Source of the DNA: Puniceibacterium sp. IMCC21224
GTDB lineage: Bacteria > Pseudomonadota > Alphaproteobacteria > Rhodobacterales > Rhodobacteraceae
Assembly: GCF_001038505.1 (NCBI RefSeq)
Contig: NZ_LDPY01000001.1
Span: 4,080,426-4,144,425 of the forward strand
Reading direction: 5' to 3'
Length of the DNA: 64,000 nucleotides
Under the pieces are notes generated by a model that worked only from the letters and a program-made list of their open reading frames with translations, was not told the DNA's origin and ran no database searches. Shown here piece by piece: positions 1 through 8,620 of the stretch. Each line of letters starts with the position of its first letter. Positions within the stretch are counted from its first letter, which is position 1. The position numbers and the translations under genes are program-made.

Positions 1-49
1 ATTGCGAATATCGCTCGAAAGAGACCGGAACTAAATCGGGACAAGTCCA
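1..49 (-). mobile_element. Terminal 49 bp of an IS3-family element (rest lies outside the window)
   Basis: These 49 bases are the exact reverse complement of 18702-18750, the left (orfA-side) end of the complete IS3-family element at 18702-19932. They end in the same TGGACTTG terminus, read on the minus strand, at position 49. So a second copy of that element, in the opposite orientation, runs off the left edge of the window. It abuts the transposase gene at 74 and probably inserted into or next to that gene's own element. Confidence 0.85.
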
Positions 50-73
50 GACAGGGGCTGGGGAGGTGGAGGA

Positions 74-1054
74 ATGAGATACCCTGCAACCGAGAAGCTT
101 GAGATCATCCGCACCGTTGAAGGTTCGCATCTGCCCACCAAAATGACGCTGGATATGCTGGGCATTCCGCGCACGGCTTTCTACCGCTGGTATGATCGCT
201 ACGTCGAGGGCGGGTTCGATGCGCTGGCCGATCGGTCTCCTCGACCAGGGTCGGTCTGGAATCGAATACCCCAAGACCGGCGCGATGACCTGATCGAGTT
301 TGCGTTAGAACATGAGGCGCTGACGACACGTGAACTGGCGGTCAAATACACCGATGAGAACCGGTATTTTATCTCGGAATCATCGGCTTACCGCATTCTT
401 AAAGCAGCTGATCTGATCACGGCGCCGGACTATGTGGTGATCAAGGCCGCGGACGAGTTCACGGACAAGACCACGGCCATCCATCAGCTCTGGCAGACCG
501 ACTTCACCTACTTCAAGATCATCGGCTGGGGCTGGTATTACCTGTCCACCATCCTCGACGACTACAGCCGCTACATCATCGCCTGGAAGCTTTGCACAAA
601 CATGCGGGCCGAGGACGTGACGGACACGATTGAACTGGCTCTGAGCGCATCGGGCTGTGACCAAGCCGTCGTCCGGCACAAGCCGCGCCTGCTGAGTGAC
701 AACGGGGCCTGCTACATCTCTGGCGACCTCGCCAAGTGGTTGGGAAATCAAAAAATGGGCCACGTTCGCGGGGCACCATTCCATCCGCAAACCCAGGGCA
801 AGATTGAGCGCTGGCACCAAACTATGAAGAACCGGGTTCTGCTGGAAAACTACTACCTGCCCGGCGATCTCGAACGCCAGATCGGGGCCTTCGTAGAGTA
901 TTACAACAACGCGCGATACCACGAGAGTCTCAACAACGTCACGCCCGCCGACGTCTACTTTGGGCGCGACAAAGCCATCCTCAGAGAAAGGAAGAAGATC
1001 AAGATACTGACAATCCGCGAACGCCGCTTGCAACACCAAAAACAAGCCGCATAA
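74..1054 (+). CDS. IS3-family transposase, OrfB-type (DDE integrase core)
   Basis: This 326-residue protein has an N-terminal helix-turn-helix region (about residues 1-55, with the motif FYRWYDRY) followed by an rve integrase core. The catalytic triad is visible as D in QTDFTYF, D in LSDNGACY and E in GKIERWHQ, with 35 residues between the last two, the DD(35)E spacing of IS3-family elements. In this kind of element a separate orfA normally lies just upstream; here only 24 bases separate the start from the end of another IS, so orfA is missing or displaced. A strong purine-rich ribosome binding site (GGAGGTGGAGGA) precedes the ATG. The right end of the element may be near 1129 but was not confirmed. 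Confidence 0.9.
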   Translation: MRYPATEKLEIIRTVEGSHLPTKMTLDMLGIPRTAFYRWYDRYVEGGFDALADRSPRPGSVWNRIPQDRRDDLIEFALEHEALTTRELAVKYTDENRYFISESSAYRILKAADLITAPDYVVIKAADEFTDKTTAIHQLWQTDFTYFKIIGWGWYYLSTILDDYSRYIIAWKLCTNMRAEDVTDTIELALSASGCDQAVVRHKPRLLSDNGACYISGDLAKWLGNQKMGHVRGAPFHPQTQGKIERWHQTMKNRVLLENYYLPGDLERQIGAFVEYYNNARYHESLNNVTPADVYFGRDKAILRERKKIKILTIRERRLQHQKQAA

Positions 1055-1478
1055 TCAATCACACAAACGAGCCAGAGCCTCCAATGCTCAAGCCGCTCTG
1101 ATGTCCCATTTTATATGACGACGGACAATGGTAGCTTGTAACTGGCCGATGCCTGTGAGCGTGATTGCTTATATGAGGTTTCGGAAGGGGCAGTGGGAGT
1201 TCGTAACTTCCCACTGCCGCTCTTTGCCGCGTCGTTAACGGATTGCAGTCCTAGACGCTTATAAGAAGATGGTAGCCGTCACCTAAATATTATCCAGACA
1301 TTAACAAGCCGTTGACTCTACTGTCCAGCTTAACCGATCTAGCCAGATTGCTGTCATAATAGTTCGGGCCTTCCGGCTAGTTAAGTATATAGGTCCCTTT
1401 CCAAAAGTAGCTCACAACGTAATCTGAACCAAAAAAATACGCTCAAAATCCGAATGCGCGAGAATTGAAAACCCAAAC
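1055..1478. other. Intergenic stretch after the transposase, no gene seen
   Basis: About 420 bases without a convincing gene. The first 75 bases are probably the tail of the IS element. A strong hairpin sits at 1189-1218. The remainder is relatively AT-rich and shows nothing recognisable. Confidence 0.5.
1189..1218. terminator. Hairpin with perfect 10-bp stem, possible terminator
   Basis: GGCAGTGGGA at 1189-1198 pairs perfectly with TCCCACTGCC at 1209-1218 across a 10-base loop. There is no clear T-run on either side, so a rho-independent terminator is only one possibility. It lies between the rightward transposase and the leftward dehydrogenase operon that ends at 1479. Confidence 0.35.
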
Positions 1479-2483
1479 TTATAAGGTGGAAGCAATAACA
1501 GTGCGAGGCTCATCGCCATTCACTATCTTGATGGCGGTTACAATTGATAGTCGTCGCAGGTCTTCTACGCTCTCAGGGGAAAAAAATGCTGCATGAGGAG
1601 TGATGATGAGTCGCCCATTGAGCCACTCATCTCCATCGGTCCAAGCGCGAAGCAAAGGATGATTTAGATTGGGCGGCTCTTCGGCCAAGACGTCTAATCC
1701 AGCTCCCGCCAAACTTCCATCCTTCAATGCACTGAGCAGGGCTGAAAGATCAACAATTCCTCCGCGAGCTGTGTTAATTAGGATTGATCCCGGCTTGAAG
1801 TAAGCAAGAAGTTCTTGATTAACCAGATTTTTGGTACTCGATGTCAACGGGCAATGAAAGGATATGATGTCGCTTTGGCTGACAAGGCCCTGCAGAGAGT
1901 CGATCCGGTCCAAGCCGAGCGCAATGTCCTGTCCCGGTGCCGCATAAGGGTCGTAGAAACAGACGCGGATGCCAAAGGCCTTGGCGCGAAGCGCCAGAGC
2001 CGTACCAATCCAACCTAGGCCGACGATGCCAAGAGTTTGTCCCGAAAGGCGTGCTATGGGTGCGTTAGGGACCGCGAAGGGAGACCAAGCGCCGGTCCGC
2101 CTGATGCGCTCGGTTTGGACTGTTATGCCTCTGCGAAGATCGAGGATAAGTGCCATAGCATGATCAGCAATCTCTCGGGTGCCGTAATCCGGCACGTTGC
2201 AGACGGGTATTCCGCGCATAGCGCAGGCGCCGATGTCAATATGATCAGTGCCTACGCCCGCTTGTATCACGGCGCTCAGGGCGGGAAACTGAGATAGCTG
2301 GCACTCACTCAGCTTGTTCCGGCTGCGGCAATGAATGATCGCCACAACATCCGAAAGAAGCCCCTCTGGAAACGCGCCCTCTGACGGGGCGAGCGTGAGA
2401 AAGTTGTATTCGGGTCCTGCGATCGATGACTCGAGTGCCAAATCGGTGCCGAATTGCGGGTCTATGATGGCGATAGTAGGCAT
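1479..2483 (-). CDS. D-isomer-specific 2-hydroxyacid dehydrogenase (CtBP/PGDH-like)
   Basis: 334 residues, a normal length for the D-2-hydroxyacid dehydrogenase family, which reduces 2-oxo acids to D-2-hydroxy acids (or the reverse) with NAD(P)H in the cytoplasm. The nucleotide-binding GLGWIG is at residues 155-160. The catalytic Arg (NTARGG, R240), Glu (AEEPP, about E269) and His (TPHAAF, H297) are all present. It is the last gene of a leftward operon, 13 bases after the DUF1850 gene and downstream of a TAXI-TRAP transporter. The inference is that it processes the imported organic acid or its oxo form. The exact substrate cannot be read from the sequence. Confidence 0.88.
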   Translation of the reverse strand: MPTIAIIDPQFGTDLALESSIAGPEYNFLTLAPSEGAFPEGLLSDVVAIIHCRSRNKLSECQLSQFPALSAVIQAGVGTDHIDIGACAMRGIPVCNVPDYGTREIADHAMALILDLRRGITVQTERIRRTGAWSPFAVPNAPIARLSGQTLGIVGLGWIGTALALRAKAFGIRVCFYDPYAAPGQDIALGLDRIDSLQGLVSQSDIISFHCPLTSSTKNLVNQELLAYFKPGSILINTARGGIVDLSALLSALKDGSLAGAGLDVLAEEPPNLNHPLLRAWTDGDEWLNGRLIITPHAAFFSPESVEDLRRLSIVTAIKIVNGDEPRTVIASTL

Positions 2484-2496
2484 GTGAAAAGTCCAG

Positions 2497-2868
2497 TTAG
2501 AGATTTTCGTCGTAACAAGGGCTCAAGATGACAGGAACACCGGAACGGGTTCCAAAGTCGAAGCAGGTTTCCCCGGCACACAACTTCCAGGGTCCCGGCG
2601 TTGCACCCGATGCGGCAAGCCGAAGCGTCCGTTGCGGCAGAAGATTCGGCTTCCAAACCCACATTCCGTCGTCAAGCCTCGCACCCGGTCCGGGATCGAC
2701 ACCGGTGGCCGAGCCTGAGATCCGCGCCTGTGTCGGAACTAGGCCTTCGGAGGTGACAGCCCAATCCTCCTGCCATACGATTTTCTCAATCGAATGTTCC
2801 CACGACAGGGTGAAGCTGGTCGCTGCAACTACAATTGTCTTGGCTGCCAGCGCGATGCACAGGTTCAT
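2497..2868 (-). CDS. DUF1850 domain-containing small protein
   Basis: About 123 residues, starting MNLCIALAAKTIV with a short hydrophobic N-terminus that may be a signal peptide or anchor. The body contains SFTLSWEHSIEKIVWQEDW and a paired-cysteine segment (KLCAGETCFDFG), which matches what I know of DUF1850 proteins, small proteins encoded beside TAXI-type TRAP permeases. Its start codon overlaps the permease stop by four bases (ATGA), which implies translational coupling. The function is unknown; a role supporting the transporter in the envelope is an inference from neighbourhood only. Confidence 0.75.
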   Translation of the reverse strand: MNLCIALAAKTIVVAATSFTLSWEHSIEKIVWQEDWAVTSEGLVPTQARISGSATGVDPGPGARLDDGMWVWKPNLLPQRTLRLAASGATPGPWKLCAGETCFDFGTRSGVPVILSPCYDENL

Positions 2869-5012
2869 GAAACACGCCCCTTTCGAACCGTTGCCGGGGT
2901 TCTGCGAAGCGCCGACAGTAGAAACCCAGCCAGCAGCAGAAAACCGATTGCGTTGGACAGCATGCCTGCTGTTACAAACGCGATCGCTCCGAGTACCGCG
3001 AGCACGCGTTCTGGCCAGGTCAACGTCCGTCCGAGAAAGCCAATGATCGCCGCGCCCCAGAGGAAAACCGCTGCCGCGGTCTTCGCGATCACCACCGCCA
3101 CCGCCGGAATGTAGCCGATGCTCTCGGCCAGCGGTCCGCCGTCCTGAAGCATGAGTGCTGGAGAATATACCGCGATGTAGGGCATCACGAAACCAGCCGC
3201 GGCGACCTTGATCGCCTGCACCGAAATCTTCAGGCCATTCTCCTTCGCGATCGGTGCCGCAGCGAAGCAGGCCAGGGCCACAGGAGGCGTGAGGTCCGCG
3301 AGGATGCCGAAGTAGAAGACGAACATGTGGGACACGATCAGTGGCACACCCAGTTCCAGCAATGCGGGTCCGGCAATGCTCGACGTGATGATGTAGTTCG
3401 GGATAGTCGGTATCCCCATCCCGAGGATGATGCAGGTGATCATCGTCAAGATCAGGGACAGGATCAGGCTCTGATTGCCAACCGCGACGATGAATCGACT
3501 GAACGTGGTAGCCGCGCCGGTCAGTGACAGCACACCGATAATGACGCCGACCATGGCGCAGGCCACGGCGACCGGCAGCGCCGTTCGCGCCCCCCCGGCC
3601 AGAGCATCGCGACAGGCGATAAGGGTCTGCCGGCCGCTCGAATGGGTCAGGTTCCATGCCGCGAGCAGGCCAAGCAACCCGAGGACCGGGTAGAGCCCGA
3701 ACTCTAGGAAGGCGGCACAGCCTGCGCCGATCGCGATCCAGTAGATGAAGCGCAGCACGGTGCTGGAAAGGCCGACGGCGGCCGCGGTGCCCAAGATCAC
3801 GACAAGAGTCATTGTCAGCCCGACGAGTCCAGCGAACAGAGGGGTGAAGCCCGCAAACAGGAGGTAGACCAGGACGGCCAGAGGCAGGAGCAGGAACCAT
3901 TCACGCCGCACCGCCGCGAGAGCGGAGGGACGTTCGGCCTCTGACAGCCCGGTAAGCCCCAGACGCCGTGCTTCGAGGTGCACGATCCAGAAGGCGGAGC
4001 CGAAGTAGAAGACTGCCGGTATCACGGCGGCCAGAACAACCTGCGCATACTGTATGCCCAGGGTCTCGGCCATAATGAAGGCGACAGCGCCCATGACCGG
4101 CGGCATGATCTGCCCGCCCATGCTGGCGGTGGATTCCACCCCGCCAGCGAAAGCGGGGGAGTAGCCGAAACGCTTCATCAGGCGAATGGTGAACTGACCC
4201 GTGGTCACGACGTTGGCGACCCCCGATCCCGAAATTGTGCCCATCAGGCCGGAGGCAATCACGGCAACCTTGGCCGGCCCTCCGGTGCGATGCCCGACCA
4301 GGCCCAGCGATACGTCCGTGAAAAGCCGGATCATGCCGGCCCTTTCCAGGAACGATCCGAACAGGATGAACAGGAAGATATAGGACGACGAAACGTAGAT
4401 TGGCGTGCCGTAAATGCCTTCCGTCCCGAAGGTCAAATGATCGATGATCTGCGAAAAGGGAAACGGCCTGTGGTCGAGCGGGCGGAGCAGGTATTCGCCC
4501 CAGATCGCATAGGCTAGGAATACAGCGCAGATGAGTGGAAGCGCCGGCCCCATGACGATCCAACTCGCCGCGAAAACAGTCATCAGCAGAACAACTCCGA
4601 CGACGACGTCCATGGTCGTCGGTAGGCCCGCGCGAATGATCAGGGCCTCGTATTGCGTCGTCTGATATAGGGCGACCACTACAGCCAGAAAAGCGCAGGC
4701 CCATGCGATCGCCGCCCAGCCGCGTCCAAGGCCTCTCGTAGCCCGGTGAAGCGGAAAGGCGAGGAAGCAGGCGAAGGCGACGTGGATGACCCGGACAAGC
4801 TGCGACGGAAGGTCCACAAGATGTGCCGCCGTTAGGATTTGGAAAACGGAGAAAAGGATCGCTGTCCAGAACAGCATGCGACCCTCCAAAGAGTTGCCGA
4901 ACGGTTGGTCGTCCGGCCCCGGGATTTCGGGAGCAATCCGCTCGGCATGGGGCGTGACGGAGCCTTGCTCCGCCACGGCGTTTCTATCGGATGCGGGATA
5001 TGGCGATGTCAT
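2865..5012 (-). CDS. TRAP transporter permease, fused small and large subunits (TAXI type)
   Basis: A 715-residue polytopic membrane protein in which the 4-TM (DctQ-like) and 12-TM (DctM-like) parts of a TRAP transporter are fused, the usual form for TAXI-type systems. Typical segments include GTISGSGVANVVTTGQFT and the repeat-like GMGIPTIPNYIITSSIAGP. It uses an ion gradient to import an organic acid delivered by the periplasmic TAXI protein at 5080-6039. The ATG at 5012 is preferred over a GTG at 5030 because a GGGGA ribosome binding site lies nine bases upstream. The N-terminal 45 residues are hydrophilic and cytoplasmic. Confidence 0.92.
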   Translation of the reverse strand: MTSPYPASDRNAVAEQGSVTPHAERIAPEIPGPDDQPFGNSLEGRMLFWTAILFSVFQILTAAHLVDLPSQLVRVIHVAFACFLAFPLHRATRGLGRGWAAIAWACAFLAVVVALYQTTQYEALIIRAGLPTTMDVVVGVVLLMTVFAASWIVMGPALPLICAVFLAYAIWGEYLLRPLDHRPFPFSQIIDHLTFGTEGIYGTPIYVSSSYIFLFILFGSFLERAGMIRLFTDVSLGLVGHRTGGPAKVAVIASGLMGTISGSGVANVVTTGQFTIRLMKRFGYSPAFAGGVESTASMGGQIMPPVMGAVAFIMAETLGIQYAQVVLAAVIPAVFYFGSAFWIVHLEARRLGLTGLSEAERPSALAAVRREWFLLLPLAVLVYLLFAGFTPLFAGLVGLTMTLVVILGTAAAVGLSSTVLRFIYWIAIGAGCAAFLEFGLYPVLGLLGLLAAWNLTHSSGRQTLIACRDALAGGARTALPVAVACAMVGVIIGVLSLTGAATTFSRFIVAVGNQSLILSLILTMITCIILGMGIPTIPNYIITSSIAGPALLELGVPLIVSHMFVFYFGILADLTPPVALACFAAAPIAKENGLKISVQAIKVAAAGFVMPYIAVYSPALMLQDGGPLAESIGYIPAVAVVIAKTAAAVFLWGAAIIGFLGRTLTWPERVLAVLGAIAFVTAGMLSNAIGFLLLAGFLLSALRRTPATVRKGRVS

Positions 5013-5079
5013 CGTTTCATGTCCCCGCACGTGGGTGCAGGGCAGTCACGACGCACCACCACTGCGATTGGACATTCCA

Positions 5080-6039
5080 TCATTGGACAAGGCCTTGTTC
5101 GCGGTAGTAGCGCTCGGCGCCTGGGTGAAGCGGCAGGGGCATCCCGCGGGTCGCATTTTCGAGGGCGATACCCTTGGCCGAGTCGTGCGCAGCGCCGAGC
5201 GTGTCGAGATTCTCGAAAACGGTCCTGGTCAGATTGTAGACTAGTTCATCCGGCAGATCGGCGGATGTTGCCATCATGTTCGCAACGGAGATCGCGGTCA
5301 CCTCCTCATCCTGGCCAGGGTAAGTGTCAGCGGGAATGGTGGCCGACACATATGGCGCGCCCAGTTTTTCGGCCACTCCGGCGGGAATTTCGACAAGCTG
5401 CACGCCAACGCTTGACGCAAGATCCTTGATCGAAGCCACGCCAAGCCCAGCCGACTGGAGTGTCGCGTCGATCTGGCGGTTCTTGAGTAGCTCGACCGAG
5501 TCCGCGAAAGGCAGATATTCCACACGATCGAAATCGTCATAGCTGATCCCCGCCGCCGTCAGAATGACGCGCGCACTAACTTCCGTCCCGGACGCCGGCG
5601 CGCCCACCGAGACGACATGCCCCTTCAGATCCGCAAGCGTCCTTATGCCGGATCCTTCGCGGGCCACGATCTGGATGTAGTTCGGGTAAATCGCTGCCAT
5701 ACCACGCAGCTTGTCAAGCTTCTGGGGAAAGCCGATTTCTTTATTTCCCTCCCAAGCATAGGCGAGGGTATCGCCGCCCGTGAAGGCAACTTCGCCCCGT
5801 CCCGCCTGGAGGAGATTAAGGTTCTCGACGGAAGCCTTCGTCGCCTGAACGGTAGCGCGGACACCGTCGATCTGTTCGCTGTAGATGCCCGCAAGTGCTG
5901 CTCCGACAGGGTAGAAAACCCCCGAGCTACCGCCCGTCAGAATGTTCACGAAGTCATCCGCACGCGCCGTTCCGGCTACCGGCATGGATAGGCTTGCTGC
6001 TACAAGCGCCATACCCTTGATGTTGATTTTGATATTCAT
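5080..6039 (-). CDS. TAXI family TRAP transporter solute-binding protein
   Basis: 319 residues with a clear signal peptide (MNIKINIKGMALVAASLSM, cleavage probably after TARA at about residue 27). The mature start, FVNILTGGSSGVFYPVG, is the TAXI-family ligand-site signature. It is a periplasmic receptor for the fused TRAP permease next in the operon, 67 bases downstream. TAXI proteins have been linked to glutamate, glutamine and 2-oxoglutarate binding; the ligand here is undetermined. It is the first gene of the operon and is transcribed divergently from the LysR gene at 6190, which probably regulates it. Confidence 0.93.
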   Translation of the reverse strand: MNIKINIKGMALVAASLSMPVAGTARADDFVNILTGGSSGVFYPVGAALAGIYSEQIDGVRATVQATKASVENLNLLQAGRGEVAFTGGDTLAYAWEGNKEIGFPQKLDKLRGMAAIYPNYIQIVAREGSGIRTLADLKGHVVSVGAPASGTEVSARVILTAAGISYDDFDRVEYLPFADSVELLKNRQIDATLQSAGLGVASIKDLASSVGVQLVEIPAGVAEKLGAPYVSATIPADTYPGQDEEVTAISVANMMATSADLPDELVYNLTRTVFENLDTLGAAHDSAKGIALENATRGMPLPLHPGAERYYREQGLVQ

Positions 6040-6144
6040 ATTTCCTCCCGCTTTCCGTCGGTGCCCCGAGACGACCCCTCAGCACCGCCTTCAAACTGGA
6101 TCGATATGCGCCTTCAAAACCAGCGAATTGACTTCATGGACCGC

Positions 6145-6166
6145 GAATAATATTCCTATACGGATT
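6145..6166. promoter_or_regulatory. Probable LysR box between TAXI operon and LysR gene
   Basis: ATTCCTATACGGATT at 6152-6166 fits ATTC-N7-GAAT with two mismatches in the second half, and the overlapping GAATAATATTC at 6145-6155 is itself a near-perfect dyad. It lies in the 150-base divergent intergenic region, where a LysR activator would bind to act on the TAXI operon and on itself. Confidence 0.45.
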
Positions 6167-6189
6167 TTTCTTCGGTAATAGGTCATGTG

Positions 6190-7128
6190 ATGGCTACAGC
6201 ATTGGGCGCGATTACGTTCAAGCAATTAGAGGCGCTCTACTGGGCGGCCGCACTCGGCAGCTTCGCGGCCGCCGCGTTGCGGCTGAACACCACACAATCC
6301 GCCATCGCAAAACGGATCAGAGAACTCGAGGTTGCGCTCGGCTGCACCGTGTTCAGACGTGCCGGTTCTAGCATCACCCTCACGACGCGCGGCGACGAAA
6401 TTCTCGCCATCGCCAACGAGGTACTGATGCTGCGCAACAGGTTTGCAGAGGCCGCAGGAGGGCAGGGGCGGACTAACAGAGTCGCTCGTATTGGCATAAC
6501 TGACCTCACGTCGATGACATGGCTCGCACAATGGTTGCGGGCCGTTCAGGAGCAGGAGCCCGGCCTCATCGTGCTGCCGGAGGTCAACGTCAGTTCTCGG
6601 CTTGTTGAAGGGCTGATTGACGGCAAGCTCGACCTTATAATCGTGCCGGACGCCTTCAGAGACCTTCGCTTCGAACGCATTCCTCTTGGAAAGGTCGAAA
6701 ATGGGTGGTTCGCCAGTTCCCTCTACACTGAGCGGACCTTCATGCCGTTGGGAGAGATCGTATCCCAAACGGTTGTGGCGCAGACGGCCGCGTCAGGGTC
6801 TGGTCGCATTTTTAACGCTTGGCTCGCATCGACGGATGCCGTCCTCAAGCAACCGATGTATTCGAGCAATCTTGGTGCGATGATATCGCTTGCAATATCC
6901 GGCGTCGGGATCGTCATGCTTCCCAGATACAGCCAGTCGGAAATTGTGGCCTCTGGCCGACTTTTCGAGCTCTCGACGGACTTGGCGCTTCCGAGTGTGA
7001 CATACACCGCATTGCACCGGCGGCATTCTGAGGACGATCCTGTTTCAGTCCTGATCGGACAAATTGTCGAAGCCTGTGACTTCGACCGGCCCATCTGGTC
7101 ACCGCCAGCGGTTGTACCGCGCCGGTGA
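6190..7128 (+). CDS. LysR-family transcriptional regulator
   Basis: 312 residues. The N-terminal winged helix-turn-helix begins ITFKQLEALYWAAALGSF, with AALRLNTTQSAIAKRIRELE as the recognition region. The rest is a periplasmic-binding-protein-like effector domain. The ATG at 6190 is chosen over the in-frame GTG at 6187 because of the AATAGG seven bases upstream. It is divergent from the TAXI-TRAP-dehydrogenase operon and probably senses that substrate. It resembles the LysR at 12473, which accompanies the second TAXI system, so the two transport loci are probably paralogous units. Confidence 0.93.
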   Translation: MATALGAITFKQLEALYWAAALGSFAAAALRLNTTQSAIAKRIRELEVALGCTVFRRAGSSITLTTRGDEILAIANEVLMLRNRFAEAAGGQGRTNRVARIGITDLTSMTWLAQWLRAVQEQEPGLIVLPEVNVSSRLVEGLIDGKLDLIIVPDAFRDLRFERIPLGKVENGWFASSLYTERTFMPLGEIVSQTVVAQTAASGSGRIFNAWLASTDAVLKQPMYSSNLGAMISLAISGVGIVMLPRYSQSEIVASGRLFELSTDLALPSVTYTALHRRHSEDDPVSVLIGQIVEACDFDRPIWSPPAVVPRR

Positions 7129-7171
7129 TTGGAAATTGGCGCGATCGTAGGCAACCGCTCTGCGTCGACGG

Positions 7172-8575
7172 CTAAATGCCGATGGCCCGATAAGCGTTGG
7201 AGATACGTTCGATGGCGACGCGATAGGCGGCCGTCCGCAAATCCCTCGCACCTGTCGCCCATCGAGCTGACAGCATTGCATACGTCCGGCGCATCAGATC
7301 ATCCAAGCCAGACCGAACAAGGTCAATTTCAGACGGCCCGCGCAAGAACGTTTCGGCATCTTCCGGCGGAAAAGTTCGGCCCGTCATCACTTCCAGAGAC
7401 CGGGCTAGACGCACATGGCCAACTTCTTCTCGCCTCCGCTCCATCATGCCGAATGGAATGTGGTTGACGTTTTTGACCCACTCAAAATAGCTGACCGCTA
7501 CGCCGCCGGCATTTGCAAACAGGTCAGGAATGATGACAACGCCGCGGTCTCGTAGCATCCCATCAGCCTCCCAGGTGGTCGGCCCATTTGCGGCTTCGAC
7601 AACCAGACGGGCAGCTATGCGGGACGCATTCTCGGCATGGATGACCTGCTCATGCGCTGCCGGGATCAGGATGTCACATCTATCTTCCAGCGCGGCATCC
7701 CCGTTCGGAGCGAAACTGCCGCCCGAAAATCCCTTCACGCCCCCTGAGCTAAGCAGATGCTGCTTCAAGGCTTCGATGTTGAGGCCGTCAGGATTGCGAA
7801 TAGCCCCGTCATGCTCGATCACCGTTGTCACGCGAGCGCCGTCCTCCTGCGACAGGAAAAGCGCCGCATGATACCCGACATTGCCAAATCCTTGAACAAC
7901 CACTGTTCGGTTCGAAAGTCCTTGCTCCTCGAACCCCGCGCGCCGGAAATCCCGCTCGGTCTCAAAAAACGCTTGGAGCGCATACTGCACGCCCCGACCC
8001 GTCGCTTCCGTACGGCCTTCGATGCCATTCCCTGCGAGCGGCTTGCCGGTGACACAGGCCGATGCATTGATGTCGTCCGGGCGGAGCCGACTGTATTCAT
8101 CAGCGATCCACATCATAGTCTGCTCGTTCGTCCCCATGTCAGGGGCAGGCACGTTCATTGAGGGGCTCAAAAATCCATGGCGTACCATTTCGGCAGTAAA
8201 CCGACGGGTTATGCGCTCCAGCTCATGCTCTTCCCACTCCGACGGGTCTATCCGGAGTGCGCCTTTGGCGCCACCGAACGGCAGTCCGAGCAAAGCACAC
8301 TTGTAACTCATCAAGGCGGCAAGTGCTTCGACCTCGTCCTGAGTAGCGCCGGGCGCGTAGCGAATGCCCCCTTTGGCGGGATTCTGATGCGTTGAGTGAA
8401 CCGAGCGCCAGCCCGTGAAGGTGTGCATTCTGCCGCCAAGGCGCACCCCGAAACGCATGGTATAGGTCGCATTTGCGACACGGATCTTTTCGGCCAGACC
8501 GTCTGGAAGATCCAACGAGCCTGCCGCGAATTCAAACATAGCGTCGACGTCCGCCAGAAACGAATGTGTTTTCAT
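7172..8575 (-). CDS. Glu/Leu/Phe/Val (glutamate) dehydrogenase
   Basis: 467 residues, typical of the hexameric amino acid dehydrogenases that interconvert glutamate and 2-oxoglutarate plus ammonium. The catalytic lysine lies in LPFGGAKGA (K104), the substrate-binding KGGIRY is at 68-73, the catalytic aspartate is in PAPDMGT (D146), and the Rossmann motif GFGNVG is at 229-234. MKTHSF at 8575 is preferred over an upstream start at 8611 because an AGAGA site precedes it. It lies 45 bases downstream of a TRAP permease in the same direction. The arrangement with TAXI-TRAP and an aminotransferase suggests catabolism of an imported amino acid or 2-oxo acid. Confidence 0.93.
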   Translation of the reverse strand: MKTHSFLADVDAMFEFAAGSLDLPDGLAEKIRVANATYTMRFGVRLGGRMHTFTGWRSVHSTHQNPAKGGIRYAPGATQDEVEALAALMSYKCALLGLPFGGAKGALRIDPSEWEEHELERITRRFTAEMVRHGFLSPSMNVPAPDMGTNEQTMMWIADEYSRLRPDDINASACVTGKPLAGNGIEGRTEATGRGVQYALQAFFETERDFRRAGFEEQGLSNRTVVVQGFGNVGYHAALFLSQEDGARVTTVIEHDGAIRNPDGLNIEALKQHLLSSGGVKGFSGGSFAPNGDAALEDRCDILIPAAHEQVIHAENASRIAARLVVEAANGPTTWEADGMLRDRGVVIIPDLFANAGGVAVSYFEWVKNVNHIPFGMMERRREEVGHVRLARSLEVMTGRTFPPEDAETFLRGPSEIDLVRSGLDDLMRRTYAMLSARWATGARDLRTAAYRVAIERISNAYRAIGI

Positions 8576-8620
8576 TATTTTTATCTCTGTGAAGTGAATT
8601 GAACTTGGCACCCGGACATT

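Noticed and set aside
380..1045. Long open frame antisense to the first transposase
   Set aside because: Mirror frame of the transposase gene; no family resemblance and no ribosome binding site, typical in GC-rich DNA.
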